A stretch of DNA of 64,000 bases from Paractinoplanes bogorensis (GTDB taxonomy: Bacteria > Actinomycetota > Actinomycetes > Mycobacteriales > Micromonosporaceae): NCBI RefSeq assembly GCF_018829635.1, contig NZ_JAHKKG010000007.1:124001-188000 (forward strand), given 5' to 3'. Below the pieces are notes generated by a model. The model made no database searches, was not told the DNA's origin, and saw only the letters and a list, made by a program, of their open reading frames with translations. This document shows positions 32,525 through 40,539 of the stretch, one piece after another. Made by a program: the position numbers and the translations under genes. Every line of letters starts with the position of its first letter. Within the stretch, counting starts at the first letter, position 1.

Positions 32525-35520
32525 TCCGGCTCGTGCTCGCGATGGTCTGGACCCGGCGCGGCCAGTCGGTCACGCTGGCGCTGCTGGCCCTGGTGGCGGT
32601 GGCCTCCGCGGTCGCCGCCCCGGCCTATCTGACCGCGATCGACCGGGCCATCGCGGCCGGCCAGATCGAGACGTCGACCCCGGCCGAGCGGGGCCTGGTG
32701 ATCGCGGGCACCCAGGACAACCGCGTCGACAGCGGCGCCCCCGACTTCGCCAACATCGGGGCCGCCCTGATCGAGCTGCCCGGCTTCGACTACGTCTACG
32801 GTTCGTCGTTCCCGACCGTCGGGCTCACCAAGGACCGCACGTACGCCGATCGGATGGTCTACCGGCAGGACCTGTGCGCCCACGTCCGGATCGTCGACGG
32901 GCGCTGCCTGGTCGGCGAGGACGACGTGATCGTGGGCGCGGCGGCGGCGAAACGGGCCGGGGTGACCGCGGGCGACGCCGTGACGCTGACCTTCGCCCAG
33001 TTCGTCGACGACCCGCACGACCCGTACTGGGACCCCAACGGCATTCCCAAGCGCCTGGTCATCGCGGGCGTGTACGAGGTGAACGACCCGAACGAGCCCT
33101 ACTGGGGCACGCACGGCTACTTCACGTCGATCCCCGGCCGCGGACCGACTCAGCCGATCTTCACCGGCCCGGTCACCTTCGCCACCATCGACCACGGCAT
33201 GACCGACCTGTCGATCGACGGCGCCGCCCGGCCCGAGGCGCTCGACGTCGACAAGCTCGAGGCGCTGCGCTCGGGTCTGCTCTCGCTCACCCGCAAGGCC
33301 ACCGAGATCGGCCCCAACCTGCAGGTCGACACCGAGATCCCCTACCTTCTGACCCGCATCGACTCCGGTCGCGCGGCGGCGCACCTGCTGGTGCCCGCGC
33401 TGGCCGTCCCGCTGGTGCTGCTCGCCTGCTTCAGCATCTTCCTGGCGGTCAGCTACGGCACCTCGGGCCGCCGGCCCGAACTCGCCCTGGTCGCGCTGCG
33501 CGGCTCCCGCTGGTGGATCCGCTGGTGGCTGGCCATCGGCGAAAACCTGGTGGCGATCCTGGCCGGAGCGGTGGCCGGCTGTCTGGCCGGGCAACTGCTG
33601 GTCAACGCCGTCGCCGCGGCCCGGTTCCCCGGCGTCGGGGTCGACCCCGGCTGGGCCTCGCTGCGCTACGCCCCGCACGCCGCGGTGGCCGCCCTGGCCG
33701 CAGCCGTGCTGGCCCAGCGCCGCCAGCTGCTCAGCCCGGTCGCCGCCCTGCTGCGGCGCAACCCGGTGGCGGTCAACGGCCCCCGCGCGCTCGTCACCGA
33801 GGCCCTGGTCCTGCTGCTGGCCGTGATCTGCGCGGTGCAGCTGGCCGTGTCCGACGGCTCGCTCACCGGCGTCGGCCTGTTCGCGCCCGCCTTCGTCATC
33901 CTGGCCCTGGCCCTGCTCGCCGCGCGGGCCCTGCTGCCGCTGGTCACCCGCTATGCCACCCGGGCCCTCGAGGCCGGTCGGCTCGGCACCGCGCTGGCCG
34001 GCTTCCAGCTCTCCCGGCGCCCCGGCGCCCAGCGGCTGTTCGCGCTGCTGGTGGCGACCGTCGCGGTGGCCGGGTACGCGACCTGCGCGGTCGACGCGGC
34101 CGCCCGTGGACGAACGGTCCAGGCCGGGCTGGGCGTCGGCGCCGACCGGGTGCTCGAGGTCGAGCCGGTGTTCCGGGGCCAGCTGCTGCACGCGGTCCGC
34201 AGCGTCGACCCGGACGGGCGGTTCGCCATGGCGACGGCGCGGCTGCGCAACAGCACCGGCCTCGAACCGCTCGGCCTGGCCGTCGACTCCACCCGTCTGG
34301 CCGCGGTGGCGACCTGGCCCGGCCGCGGTCCGTCCGCCGACGAGGTGGCCCGCGACCTGCGCCCGTCATCGGCCGGCCCGATGGTGATCGGCGGTCAGGA
34401 TCTCACCCTCAAGGCGACCGCCACCGGCGTCACCAAGGGCCGGGAACTGCGGCTCAACGTCGCCGTCTCGTCGCTGACCGACCTCGGTGACACCGTCATC
34501 GGGCTGGGCGACCTGCGCGAGGGCGAACACAGCTATCTGCAGCGGGCCGCGGTGTGCGCCCAGGGCTGCCGCGTCAACGGCATCCAGTTGCAGGTCAACA
34601 GCGGCGTGGTCGGGGTGACCGGCGACGTGACGATCGAGAGCATGAGCAGCGGGACGCCGGGCGACAACGTGGTTCTCTCCGACGCCGCGCGCTGGCGGAT
34701 GGTCCGCAACGGCACGGTCAGCGCCGCCCCCGGCGGGCTGCGGATCCAGGTGAGCGCCCCGGGCGGAATGCCCGACGGCGCCTGGGTGCAGCCGGTCGAC
34801 ACCCCCTACCCGCTGCCGATCGCCTCGGCCGGAAGCGCGCCGAGCGGATACATCACCGGCCTCGACGGCAAGGCCGTGCCGGTCACCACGGTGGCGGAAC
34901 TGCCCGCCGTGCCGCGCGTGGGCAGCCACGCGACCCTGCTCGACCTCGACCTGGCCGACCGCGTCGCGACCGACGCCGCCCCGGCGTTGCAGCCCGAGGT
35001 GTGGCTCAACGACCAGGCGCCGGCCGACATCGCCGAACAGCTCACCGCCCGGGGCCTGACCGTCGTGACCGACACCCGGGCGTCCCAGGTGCACCGCCGC
35101 CTCGACCAGGAAGGGCCGGCCCTGGCGCTCTGGTTCCACCTGACGGCGGCGGTGCTGGCCCTGCTGCTGGGCGCGTTCGCGCTGGTGCTGGCGGCGGCGG
35201 TCGACCGGGCCCGCCGGGTCGAAGACCTGTCGGCGCTGCGCACCCAGGGCCTGGGCGGTCCGGTGACCACGCGGGCGACCCTGTGGACCTATCCGGCGCT
35301 GGTCGGCATCGCGGCCGTGGTCGGCATGCTCACCGCGGCCGGCGCCTGGGCGGCGACCGGGTGGGCGCTGCCGCTGGCCGGTCTCGACCCGGTCGCCCTG
35401 CCCCTGCCGGGCTGGCCGCGGGTGCTCGTCCTGATCGGAGTGACCGCCGCGGTGCTGGTGGTGCTGGCCGCGGTGGCGCTGGCAACGGGCCGCGATCTGC
35501 GGGGCCGGATCAAACCATGA
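32521..35520 (+). CDS. ABC transporter permease, second large subunit
   Basis: A 999-residue FtsX-like permease paralogous to its neighbour. The opening helix (SVTLALLALVAVASAVAAPAYLTAIDRAIAAG), outer domain with CAHVRIVDGRCLVGEDDVIVGAAAAKRAGV, helical bundles near residues 290-470 and a final cluster (ALALWFHLTAAVLALLLGAFALVLAAAVDRARRVEDLSALRTQG) match the layout of the first subunit. The DYVYGSSFPTVG segment is well kept. The start overlaps the previous stop (ATGA), and the stop is 20 bases before the ATPase gene. The substrate is unknown. Relatives in Streptomyces are linked to envelope stress or antimicrobial-peptide efflux. Confidence 0.85.
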   Translation: MIRLVLAMVWTRRGQSVTLALLALVAVASAVAAPAYLTAIDRAIAAGQIETSTPAERGLVIAGTQDNRVDSGAPDFANIGAALIELPGFDYVYGSSFPTVGLTKDRTYADRMVYRQDLCAHVRIVDGRCLVGEDDVIVGAAAAKRAGVTAGDAVTLTFAQFVDDPHDPYWDPNGIPKRLVIAGVYEVNDPNEPYWGTHGYFTSIPGRGPTQPIFTGPVTFATIDHGMTDLSIDGAARPEALDVDKLEALRSGLLSLTRKATEIGPNLQVDTEIPYLLTRIDSGRAAAHLLVPALAVPLVLLACFSIFLAVSYGTSGRRPELALVALRGSRWWIRWWLAIGENLVAILAGAVAGCLAGQLLVNAVAAARFPGVGVDPGWASLRYAPHAAVAALAAAVLAQRRQLLSPVAALLRRNPVAVNGPRALVTEALVLLLAVICAVQLAVSDGSLTGVGLFAPAFVILALALLAARALLPLVTRYATRALEAGRLGTALAGFQLSRRPGAQRLFALLVATVAVAGYATCAVDAAARGRTVQAGLGVGADRVLEVEPVFRGQLLHAVRSVDPDGRFAMATARLRNSTGLEPLGLAVDSTRLAAVATWPGRGPSADEVARDLRPSSAGPMVIGGQDLTLKATATGVTKGRELRLNVAVSSLTDLGDTVIGLGDLREGEHSYLQRAAVCAQGCRVNGIQLQVNSGVVGVTGDVTIESMSSGTPGDNVVLSDAARWRMVRNGTVSAAPGGLRIQVSAPGGMPDGAWVQPVDTPYPLPIASAGSAPSGYITGLDGKAVPVTTVAELPAVPRVGSHATLLDLDLADRVATDAAPALQPEVWLNDQAPADIAEQLTARGLTVVTDTRASQVHRRLDQEGPALALWFHLTAAVLALLLGAFALVLAAAVDRARRVEDLSALRTQGLGGPVTTRATLWTYPALVGIAAVVGMLTAAGAWAATGWALPLAGLDPVALPLPGWPRVLVLIGVTAAVLVVLAAVALATGRDLRGRIKP

Positions 35521-35539
35521 CCCTTTCCAAGGAGGTTCG

Positions 35540-36193
35540 ATGAGAAGTCTCAGCGTCATCGATGCGGATCTTGCCTGGGACCGTGACTTCACGGTGCTGC
35601 GTGGGGTGACGGTGGAGGCGCGGCCGGGGGAGATCCTGGCGGTGACCGGCACGTCCGGCGCAGGCAAGACGACGCTGCTCAGCGCCATGGCCGGGCTGCT
35701 GACGCCGGCCCGCGGGGAGGTGACGGTGGACGGCGAGCGGCTCACCGACCGTGATCAGGCGGTCAAGCTCGGCGTGGTGCTGATCCCGCAGGACAACGGG
35801 CTGGCGGCGATCCTGACCGCGGCCGAGAACATCTCGGTGGCCGTGATCGCGACCGGTGGCACGGCGGCCGAGGCGCGGCGACGGACCGCGGAGTCGCTCG
35901 AACCGCTCGGACTGTCGGGGCAGGCGAACCAGCTCATCGAGGAACTCTCGGGCGGCCAGCAGCAGCGCACGGCGATCGCGCGCGGGCTGGCGTTGCAGGG
36001 CGACGTGCTGCTGGCCGACGAGATCACCAGCGAGCTCGACGCCGCGAACCGCCAGCGAGTCATGGAGCTGTTGCGGGCCGAGGCGACGCGCGGAGCGGCG
36101 GTCGTGTTCGCCACCCATGACCCCGAGGCCGCGGCCGCCTGCGACCGCGAGCTGCATCTGGGCGACGGCGAGGCGGTCTGGGTCCGATCGTGA
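35540..36193 (+). CDS. ABC transporter ATP-binding subunit
   Basis: A 217-residue nucleotide-binding domain. Walker A GTSGAGKTTLLSAM, signature LSGGQQQRTAIARGLAL, Walker B DVLLADEITSELD with the catalytic Glu and the switch His in FATHDPEAA are all intact, so it should hydrolyse ATP. IPQDNGLAAILTAAENI is the Q-loop region. AAGGAGG precedes the ATG by five bases, and the gene follows the second permease by 20 bases, so it completes an operon of three. The last codons run close to the end of the oppositely oriented ATPase gene, so the two ATPases are convergent. Confidence 0.92.
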   Translation: MRSLSVIDADLAWDRDFTVLRGVTVEARPGEILAVTGTSGAGKTTLLSAMAGLLTPARGEVTVDGERLTDRDQAVKLGVVLIPQDNGLAAILTAAENISVAVIATGGTAAEARRRTAESLEPLGLSGQANQLIEELSGGQQQRTAIARGLALQGDVLLADEITSELDAANRQRVMELLRAEATRGAAVVFATHDPEAAAACDRELHLGDGEAVWVRS

Positions 36194-36200
36194 GGTCGCC

Positions 36201-37043
36201 TCAGGGGAGCTGCTCGGTGCCGCCGGGGACGAGGGTGACCTCGCCGTCGATGTGCTGGACCGTGAACAGCGTGCCCGGCGGATAGCTGCCGAGCACCTCG
36301 GGCGGGAGCTGGACCGTGCCGTCGCCCGCGACCACGGCGAAATCCTGCCCGTCGCGGCCCTCGGCACCGACCCGGCCGTCGCGGATCGTCACCGCACGGC
36401 CCAGCCGGGCGCCCACCTCGTTGTCGTGGGTGACGACCACGATCGTGGTCTGGCGTTCGGCGTTCACCGTCTCCATCGCGGCCAGCACCTCGTCGCGGCC
36501 CGCGGTGTCGAGCCGGCTGGTCGGCTCGTCGACCAGCAGCAGGCCGGGGCCGGTGGCGATGCCGACGGCCAGGGCGGCGCGCTGCCGGCCGCCCGGCGTC
36601 AGGTCGGACAGGCGCTGGCGGCCCTGGCCGGGCAACCCGACCAGGTCGAGGATGCGGTCGGGGTCGTCGAGCTGTATGCCGCGCGTGTGAGCCGCACGGC
36701 GCTGCGCCAGCCAGATGTTGCGGTGCAGTGACGCGTAGGGGAGAAGGTTTCGGGCCGCCCCCTGCAGCACCACGCCGATCTCGGTGCCGCGCAGGCGGGA
36801 GATCTCGCCGTCGGAGAGCTTGCCCATGTCGTAGGTGCCGATGTTGATCCGCCCGGCCGAGGGCCGCATCAGCCCGGCGAGCAGCGCGATCAGCGTCGAC
36901 TTGCCCGACCCGGACGGCCCGACGAGCGCGAGCGTCTCACCCGGCGCGATCGAGAGGTCGACGCCCGCGAGAGCGACGACGTCGCCCGCCTCGGCGCGGT
37001 AGATGTGCACCACGCGGCGGCACGCCACAGCCAGTCCGTTCAT
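36201..37043 (-). CDS. Second ABC ATP-binding protein with altered signature
   Basis: A 280-residue nucleotide-binding protein on the opposite strand. Walker A GPSGSGKSTLIALLAG, Q-loop VLQGAARNLLPY, Walker B LLLVDEPTSRLD and switch His in VVVTHDNE are intact. The signature motif is LTPGGRQR in place of LSGGQ, a rare form that may weaken or specialise its hydrolysis half-site. Residues 235-280 (DGTVQLPPEVLGSYPPGTLFTVQHIDGEVTLVP) form a strand-rich tail not seen in ordinary subunits and could be a regulatory barrel. The ATG at 37043 was chosen over far-upstream ATGs because the motif order starts there. It may pair with the permeases or be a lone regulator. Confidence 0.85.
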   Translation of the reverse strand: MNGLAVACRRVVHIYRAEAGDVVALAGVDLSIAPGETLALVGPSGSGKSTLIALLAGLMRPSAGRINIGTYDMGKLSDGEISRLRGTEIGVVLQGAARNLLPYASLHRNIWLAQRRAAHTRGIQLDDPDRILDLVGLPGQGRQRLSDLTPGGRQRAALAVGIATGPGLLLVDEPTSRLDTAGRDEVLAAMETVNAERQTTIVVVTHDNEVGARLGRAVTIRDGRVGAEGRDGQDFAVVAGDGTVQLPPEVLGSYPPGTLFTVQHIDGEVTLVPGGTEQLP

Positions 37044-37113
37044 GGCGATCACGCTAGCGTTTTTGGCAGCCCCGTGAAGCCCCGCCCGGGCATGGCATTT
37101 TAGGGTGAGGTAC

Positions 37114-38052
37114 GTGCGCGACATCGCCGTTTTCTCCGGATCCGCCCATCCTGACCTCGCCGCCGAGATCTGTGAACACCTCGGGGTGCCCCTGCTGCCG
37201 ACCCGTACGTCCCGGTTCGCCAACGACTGCATCGAGGTGCAGCTGCAGGCCAACTGCCGGGAGCGGGACGTCTTCCTGATTCAGCCGCTGGTTCCGCCCG
37301 TACAGGAAAATCTGGTCGAACTGCTCTTCATGCTCGACGCCGCCCGGGGTGCTTCGGCCGGGCGCATCACGGTCGTGCTGCCGCACTACGCGTACGCCCG
37401 CAGCGACAAGAAGGACGCCCCGCGCATCTCGATCGGGGGCCGTCTGGTGGCCGACCTGCTGACCACCGCCGGCGCCGACCGGGTGCTGGCCATGACCCTG
37501 CACTCGCCGCAGGTGCACGGCTTCTTCAACATCCCGGTCGACCATCTGCACGCGCTGCAGGAGCTGGCCCGCCACTTCCGGGGCTACGACCTCAGCAACA
37601 CCGTGGTCGTGTCACCCGATCTGGGGAATGCCAAGGAAGCGGCCGCGTTCGCCCGGCTGCTCGGGGTGGACGTGGCGGCCGGCGCCAAGCAGCGCTACGC
37701 CGACGACAAGGTGGTGATCAGCACGATCATCGGTGAGGTGGCCGACCGCGACGTGATCGTGCTGGACGACGAGATCGCCAAGGGCAGCACGGTCTTCGAG
37801 CTGCTCGACCGGCTGCGTGAGCGCAACGTGCGCAGTGTGCGGGTGGCCTGCACGCACGGGCTGTTCGCGTCGAACGCCGTGCAGCGGCTTTCCGACGAGA
37901 AGGAGATAGAGGAGATCGTCTGCACCAACACGGTGCCGATCCCGGTGCCGAACCGTTCCGACAAGCTGACCATTCTGTCCGTGGCGCCCGCGCTGGCCGA
38001 GGCCATGCGGCGCATCCACAACGGAGAGTCGGTCAGCGCGCTGTTCGCTTGA
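37114..38052 (+). CDS. prs: Ribose-phosphate pyrophosphokinase (divergent paralogue)
   Basis: A 312-residue PRPP synthetase making PRPP from ribose 5-phosphate and ATP. The N-terminal FSGSAHPDLAAEICEHLG, the ATP segment VLPHYAYARSDKKDAPRISIGGRLVADLL and the PRPP loop VLDDEIAKGSTVFELL fit the family. The PRPP loop usually reads VDDMIDTGGT, so this is a divergent second type known in actinobacteria. The final strands (LTILSVAPALAEAMRRIHNGESVSALF) are complete, and the length is normal. Starts at GTG 37105 or 37114 are possible. I prefer 37114, which fits the family N-terminus. It is convergent with the LPMO gene, with a palindrome in between. Confidence 0.88.
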   Translation: MRDIAVFSGSAHPDLAAEICEHLGVPLLPTRTSRFANDCIEVQLQANCRERDVFLIQPLVPPVQENLVELLFMLDAARGASAGRITVVLPHYAYARSDKKDAPRISIGGRLVADLLTTAGADRVLAMTLHSPQVHGFFNIPVDHLHALQELARHFRGYDLSNTVVVSPDLGNAKEAAAFARLLGVDVAAGAKQRYADDKVVISTIIGEVADRDVIVLDDEIAKGSTVFELLDRLRERNVRSVRVACTHGLFASNAVQRLSDEKEIEEIVCTNTVPIPVPNRSDKLTILSVAPALAEAMRRIHNGESVSALFA

Positions 38053-38143
38053 TTTAAATGTGGGGGACGGGGAGGGCAGGACACCGTCCCCCACAGCCCT
38101 GTGTTTCTTGCCGCCGGTTCGAACCGTGCTCCTTTCGCCGGGC

Positions 38144-38175
38144 GTCGGGTGATGGGAGCGCTCCCATCACCCGAC
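38144..38175. promoter_or_regulatory. 32-bp perfect palindrome with embedded CebR/CelR-type operator
   Basis: Every base pairs with its mirror from 38144 to 38175. The centre (38153-38166) is TGGGAGCGCTCCCA, the exact 14-bp operator of the LacI-family cellulose regulators CebR (Streptomyces) and CelR (Thermobifida). It lies between the stops of prs and the convergent LPMO gene, about 60 bases beyond the LPMO end, so it is not a normal promoter site. It could equally be a terminator hairpin, as TTTAA follows on the plus strand. Confidence 0.6.
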
Positions 38176-38226
38176 TTTAACGGCTTCGCGCGGGCTGCGC
38201 CAGAGGAGCGTTTTCCCCGTACGGGA

Positions 38227-39312
38227 TCAGGTGGTCGCCGTACAGGTGACCGTCGGAGCCGACGCCGTGCCGGAACCGATGAACCCGAATGTCGTCGTCC
38301 CGCCCGCGGACAGCGCACCGTTGTACGTGGCGTTCGTGGCCACCAGCGAGTTGCCGCTCGCGGTCACCGTCGAGTTCCACGACTGCTGCACCGTCTGGGC
38401 GCCGCCGTAGGCCAGCGTCACCCGCCAGCTCTTGATCGCCGCCGAGCCGGCCGTCACCTTGACGTCGGCCTGGTAGCCGCCCGACCACTGGCCGGTCAGC
38501 GCGTAGGTCGCCGAGCAGGCACCGGACGCGGGCGGGGTGGTGGTCGGCGGAGTCGTCGGCGGCGTGGTCGGGGGAGTCGTGGGCGGCGTGGTCGGGGGAG
38601 TGGTCGGCGGCGTCGTGGGCGGGGTGGTCGGAGTCGTGCCGCCGAAGTTCACGTCGCTGCAGAAGTAGTAGGACTGGTCGAGGTGGCTGGCCTGCCAGAT
38701 CGTGTAGACCATGGCCCGCCCGCTACGACCGGACACCGACACCGGGATGTCGATCTCGACTCCGTCGCTGCGCTGGGTCCACTGCGCAGCCGGGGTGTTG
38801 CCGATCTGCGAGACCCGGTCGAGGTCCGACCACTTCAGGGCCGTGGTCGTCGGGTTGAAGCCCGGCTTGGTCACGTAGACCCAGATGTAGTCGGCACCGT
38901 GCCGCGCCCCGTCGAACAGCTTGACGTTGAAGCTGTTCCCGACGTTGGTGGCCGTCCAGTTCCCGACCGTGTCCATGGCGTTGTAGCGCCCGCCCTCGGT
39001 GTGGCCGGCGCTGCACAGCTGGCCGTCGGGGATGGCGCCCTGGTGGTTACCGGCCACGCCCTCACGGAAGAGGCCGTTCCAGTTCCACATCGCGTTCGGG
39101 TTGGCCTGCCACGCCTGCCAGCACATCGGGTCCTGGGTGGCCATCGTCGGGTCCTGGAACTTGCTGCCCCAGCGCTCGTAGCAACCGTAGTTGCGCGAGG
39201 CCGGGCCGGTGACGTTGCCGTGGGCGCTCGCGGGGGAGGCGGGCGCGACAAGGACGCTGAGGCCGGCCAGGAGGAGGCCGGCGACAGCGCTGAACAGAAC
39301 TCTGCGTTTCAT
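38227..39312 (-). CDS. Secreted AA10 lytic polysaccharide monooxygenase with CBM2
   Basis: A 361-residue enzyme. A 30-residue signal peptide ends ASPASA, so the mature chain begins with His (HGNVTGPASRNYGCYERWG), the copper-binding N-terminal His of the AA10 His brace. The catalytic domain runs to about residue 225. A second His is in GNHQGAIPDGQLCSAG, and Tyr/Phe ligand-region residues follow in SYYFCSDVNFGG. A linker of repeated PTTP units (residues 227-255) leads to a C-terminal CBM2 (CSATYALTGQWSGGYQADVKV), which binds cellulose. It oxidatively cleaves cellulose or chitin and acts outside the cell. A downstream palindrome is a CebR/CelR-type box. Confidence 0.93.
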   Translation of the reverse strand: MKRRVLFSAVAGLLLAGLSVLVAPASPASAHGNVTGPASRNYGCYERWGSKFQDPTMATQDPMCWQAWQANPNAMWNWNGLFREGVAGNHQGAIPDGQLCSAGHTEGGRYNAMDTVGNWTATNVGNSFNVKLFDGARHGADYIWVYVTKPGFNPTTTALKWSDLDRVSQIGNTPAAQWTQRSDGVEIDIPVSVSGRSGRAMVYTIWQASHLDQSYYFCSDVNFGGTTPTTPPTTPPTTPPTTPPTTPPTTPPTTPPTTTPPASGACSATYALTGQWSGGYQADVKVTAGSAAIKSWRVTLAYGGAQTVQQSWNSTVTASGNSLVATNATYNGALSAGGTTTFGFIGSGTASAPTVTCTATT

Positions 39313-39409
39313 GGGGGATTAGCTCCGCATGGTTGGTGGTCCGGGGGGAGCTGCCCTCGACTCCCGAATCACTTACACCGGCGGGGTGTCGTAACACAAT
39401 CGCCACAGA

Positions 39410-39425
39410 ATTGACGATTGTCAAT
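39410..39425. promoter_or_regulatory. Inverted repeat between LPMO and membrane-protein genes
   Basis: ATTGAC and GTCAAT arms flank a four-base spacer (39410-39425), and a further ATTGAC half-site begins at 39433, overlapping a TTGACA. The arms match those of the MarR operator at 4302, though the spacer is longer. It lies about 100 bases upstream of the LPMO start and near the start of the small membrane gene. A shared operator is a guess. Confidence 0.4.
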
Positions 39426-39453
39426 ACTAGAGATTGACAGAGTACTTTACGGT

Positions 39454-39804
39454 GTGGTCGTGCAGCCGCATCCTCCCCCGGAACCCGAGTCGTTCCTCGA
39501 GAAGGAATACCTCGGCATCCCGCTCTTCATCCACATCGCGGCGACCGCTGTCACCTGCGGGCTGTGGCTCATCGTGCTTCTGGTCGTCGCTCCCGTCGAG
39601 TCGGCCAAGCGGCAGATCATGAATCCGGTCGACCGAGTGGTCGACTCTCTCTTCGAGAAGGCCCTCATGGCGGCCCTGACGATCCTGGCCGTGCCGGCCT
39701 ACCTCCTCTACACGGGTGGTCAGTGGCTCTACAAACGCTGGAAGGCGCGGAGACCGAAGCCTGAGGCACACTCGTCCGATGGACCCCCTGGACCACGCGG
39801 CTGA
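39454..39804 (+). CDS. Small two-helix membrane protein
   Basis: A 116-residue protein with two hydrophobic segments (IPLFIHIAATAVTCGLWLIVLLVVAPV and ALMAALTILAVPAYLLYTGG) separated by a polar stretch (SAKRQIMNPVDRVVDSLFEK) and followed by a basic tail. I do not recognise a family. The start is uncertain: GTG codons lie at 39454 and 39460, and a TTG at 39418 would add twelve residues. Its last 26 bases overlap the start of the sirtuin gene, so they are probably co-transcribed. It may be a membrane anchor or regulator of unknown kind. Confidence 0.6.
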   Translation: MVVQPHPPPEPESFLEKEYLGIPLFIHIAATAVTCGLWLIVLLVVAPVESAKRQIMNPVDRVVDSLFEKALMAALTILAVPAYLLYTGGQWLYKRWKARRPKPEAHSSDGPPGPRG

Positions 39805-40480
39805 GTTGATCGCCGGTGCACAGCGACTCGTCGTCTTCACCGGCGCCGGCATGTCGGCCGAGAGCGGCGTACCCACCTTCCGCGACGCCCTGACCGGGCT
39901 GTGGGAGCAGTACGACGCTCAGGAGCTGGCCACCCCGGAGGCCTTCGAGCGCGACCCGGCCCTGGTCTGGGGCTGGTACGAGTGGCGCCGCGAACTGGTC
40001 GAGCGGGTGTCGCCCAACGCCGGCCACGACGCGGTGGCCCGCCTCGACTGCACGCTGATCACCCAGAACGTCGACGACCTGCACGAGCGGGCCGGCTCCA
40101 AGAATGTTGTGCACCTGCACGGCAGCCTGTTCGCCCCGCGCTGTTCGGCATGCGGGCGCCCGGCCGACGGCGCTCTGCCGGGCAACCCGCCTGCGTGTGC
40201 GCACTGCGAGTTCCCCGTACGGCCGGGGGTGGTCTGGTTCGGTGAAGCGCTCCCGATGTCCGCGCTCAAGACGGCGGTGGAGTCCGCGGCCGACGCCGAC
40301 GTGCTGGTCACCGTCGGGACGTCGGGACTGGTCTACCCCGCGGCCGAGATCCCGCACGTGACGGCCAAGATGGGCGGCACCGTCATCCAGGTCAATCCGC
40401 AGGCCACCCCGCTCGACGAGGCCTGCGCGATCAACCTGCGCGGCACCGCCGGGGAAGTGCTCCCAAAGATCATCCGGTAA
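39779..40480 (+). CDS. NAD-dependent protein deacylase (sirtuin, SIR2 family)
   Basis: A 233-residue sirtuin. VVFTGAGMSAESGVPTFRDA binds NAD, ITQNVDDLHERAG is the second conserved block, and VHLHGSL holds the catalytic His. Four cysteines (CSAC and CAHC) form the structural zinc site. VVWFGEALP and GTSGLVYPAAEIP complete the fold. It removes acyl groups from lysines, releasing nicotinamide. The length is the usual one for single-domain bacterial sirtuins. The ATG at 39779 overlaps the membrane-protein gene by 26 bases. No acetyl-CoA synthetase lies next to it, so the targets are not predicted. Confidence 0.93.
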   Translation: MDPLDHAAELIAGAQRLVVFTGAGMSAESGVPTFRDALTGLWEQYDAQELATPEAFERDPALVWGWYEWRRELVERVSPNAGHDAVARLDCTLITQNVDDLHERAGSKNVVHLHGSLFAPRCSACGRPADGALPGNPPACAHCEFPVRPGVVWFGEALPMSALKTAVESAADADVLVTVGTSGLVYPAAEIPHVTAKMGGTVIQVNPQATPLDEACAINLRGTAGEVLPKIIR

Positions 40481-40539
40481 ATGGTTGCAAACCTGGCGAA
40501 CCGGCACCACGCGACCCGTCCGACGCGGATCATGTCGTC

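Noticed and set aside
38110-38135. tRNA-like GGTTCGAACC near the LPMO end
   Set aside because: No acceptor or anticodon stems pair around it.
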